Shown here piece by piece: positions 63,200-64,000 of a stretch of 64,000 nt of DNA; within the stretch, counting starts at the first letter, position 1; each line of letters starts with the position of its first letter. A program made the translations under genes and the position numbers. The notes under the pieces were generated by a model. That model searched no databases. It had not been told where the DNA came from and saw only the letters and a list, made by a program, of their open reading frames with translations. This stretch comes from Candidatus Gastranaerophilales bacterium (GTDB lineage Bacteria; Cyanobacteriota; Vampirovibrionia; Gastranaerophilales; Gastranaerophilaceae): the NCBI GenBank assembly GCA_944322785.1, contig CALUPW010000010.1, positions 27,975 to 91,974 of the forward strand. The letters run 5' to 3'.

Positions 63200-63853
63200 A
63201 TGAAAATATCAAATTTGAATAACTCTCCTGCATTTGGAGCATATCACATAGCAGACACAAAAAATTTTATTAATTGTATAAAAACAGACATAAAAATCTA
63301 TAAAATTACTCAATGTGATTTACATTTTCTTAATAGTCTTAAAAAAAATATCAACTTAAAAACAATGATGCCAAAAGTTGATAAAAATGAACTTGAAGTG
63401 TGGAGAGAACTTCTGAATATCGGACTTCAGCAAGCCGGTGAAAAATGCAAAAACGGATTGCTTGCCGTTTTTGAAAATAAACCCTGCGGCATAATGGCTT
63501 ACACGCAAAAACCGAAAAGCTTTAAAATCAACTCAATTTCCTCAATACCTGTAGCTCAAAATCACAAAGTTCCTCTCTGTGGTAAAACGCTATTCAATAT
63601 CTTGTTCAGAGATTTTTTAGAAAGTAACGCTGCATATATTGATTTGGATGCGGTAACAAACGGACCGTTTAATGCAGTTTCAAAATACATGCAACTGGGT
63701 TTTAAACAGCGTGGCGGCGAAAATGGTATTATTGCAATGCGTATAACAAGAGAAAAAGTAATTGAAACTTTAAACAAACTAAATCAGAATATTAAAGTTA
63801 AAATCTACAAGCCGCTTAATGAAACTGATTTATTTAAAGAATTATCTGTATAA
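63200..63853 (+). CDS. tagged GNAT-like acetyltransferase
   Basis: The start MKISNLNNSPAFGAYHIADT shows the tag (F12-G-A). The body fits a GNAT fold: NGLLAVFENKPCGIMAYTQK, then INSISSIPVAQNHKVPLCGK near the acetyl-CoA loop, IDLDAVTNGPFNAVSKYMQL and GFKQRGGENGIIAMRI. The Q/RxxGxG/A loop is degenerate (HKVPLCGKTLF), so activity is uncertain. The ATG at 63200 is chosen because it gives the shared N-terminus; the ORF extends back to 63161. No signal peptide. Confidence 0.65.
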   Translation: MKISNLNNSPAFGAYHIADTKNFINCIKTDIKIYKITQCDLHFLNSLKKNINLKTMMPKVDKNELEVWRELLNIGLQQAGEKCKNGLLAVFENKPCGIMAYTQKPKSFKINSISSIPVAQNHKVPLCGKTLFNILFRDFLESNAAYIDLDAVTNGPFNAVSKYMQLGFKQRGGENGIIAMRITREKVIETLNKLNQNIKVKIYKPLNETDLFKELSV

Positions 63854-63930
63854 TCACAAACACATTTGATACAAGCTTCTCAATTTCCTGAGCAAGATAG
63901 GATGGATCATATTACACTATTACAAACCAA

Positions 63931-63970
63931 AAGGAACCAGAGAATACAATTAATTCTCAGGTTCCTCTTT
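63931..63970 (-). terminator. terminator of the rRNA operon
   Basis: AGGAACC-AGAGAAT pairs with ATTCTC-GGTTCCT. On the minus strand the stem is followed by TTTTGG, and on the plus strand by CTCTTTCT. It lies directly behind the 5S 3' end. Confidence 0.75.
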
Positions 63971-63978
63971 CTAAATTT

Positions 63979-64000
63979 GGTGTCGGCAACGAGCTATCTT
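63979..64000 (-). rRNA. rrf: 5S rRNA, 3' end only (gene continues beyond the window)
   Basis: On the minus strand the last bases read AAGATAGCTCGTTGCCGACACC, close to the cyanobacterial 5S ending AAAATAGCTCGACGCC, and a terminator hairpin follows. Only about 22 nt are visible, so the call rests on this match and the context. Confidence 0.65.

Overview
The window looks like a chromosome segment of a gut Vampirovibrionia/Melainabacteria (Gastranaerophilales-type) bacterium, a non-photosynthetic relative of the cyanobacteria. I infer this from several things: type IV pilin-like proteins with the FTMAEVLITLGIIG signature, a three-POTRA Omp85/BamA, an RpaB-like response regulator, a 5S rRNA 3' end of cyanobacterial type at the right edge, a Gram-negative envelope gene set, AT-rich codon use, and several proteins I associate with this lineage (one starting MGLAASQAR, one starting MGGPYG, and many small proteins carrying an early F-x-G). 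No database search was possible, so taxonomy is inference.

Layout. 1-8.8 kb: a broken pilin, an EF-hand protein with a homopolymer frameshift, aroQ, a histidine-kinase-like protein without its catalytic His joined to a sugar-type ABC ATPase, a pilin whose reading frame is set by a run of 12 G, a DUF475/TerC-like membrane protein and ahcY. 9-20.8 kb: a giant GH13-like glycosidase, an aldehyde dehydrogenase, ychF, secA and the MGLAASQAR protein. 20.9-31.8 kb: a one-strand phage morphogenesis cassette of podovirus type (terminase subunits, portal, coat, scaffold-like, connectors, amidase, holin-like protein, plus a lipase and a GNAT) with no integrase, repressor or replication gene in view. 32-40.9 kb: zupT, a PDZ protein with a T9 slip in its signal peptide, a lone FliI/SctN ATPase, a repeat island of about 950 bp bounded by 24-bp inverted repeats, rpsP, speD, an OmpR-type regulator, small regulators and era. 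41-53 kb: a large anchored envelope protein, a sugar-binding lipoprotein, another broken pilin, rsmI, then a tight run bamA-ompH-udp-FlhA-like-GH77. 53-64 kb: two lineage-type membrane proteins, a radical SAM enzyme, an ADP-forming acyl-CoA synthetase, coiled-coil proteins, a His-tailed EF-hand protein, spmAB, a zinc-ribbon protein, a tagged acetyltransferase-like protein and the end of an rRNA operon.

Two themes link distant genes. First, at least seven otherwise unrelated proteins (GH13, GH77, GNAT-like, EF-hand, membrane and unknown) share a short disordered N-terminus of the form M-[KTH]-[IV]-x-x-[IV]-x-N followed within 5-8 residues by F-x-G or a variant. This looks like an undescribed sorting or docking tag. 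Second, there are scattered type III export parts: a FliI/SctN ATPase and, 14 kb away, a soluble protein made of a DUF4177-like domain plus the cytoplasmic FlhA/SctV domain without its membrane channel. Whether the tag is a signal for such a machine is speculation, but both observations are visible in the sequence.

A third pattern is that reading-frame lesions, mostly at homopolymers (A5, A8, G12, T9), fall in surface, secreted or tagged proteins while housekeeping genes are intact. This could be phase variation, gene decay or assembly error; raw reads would decide.
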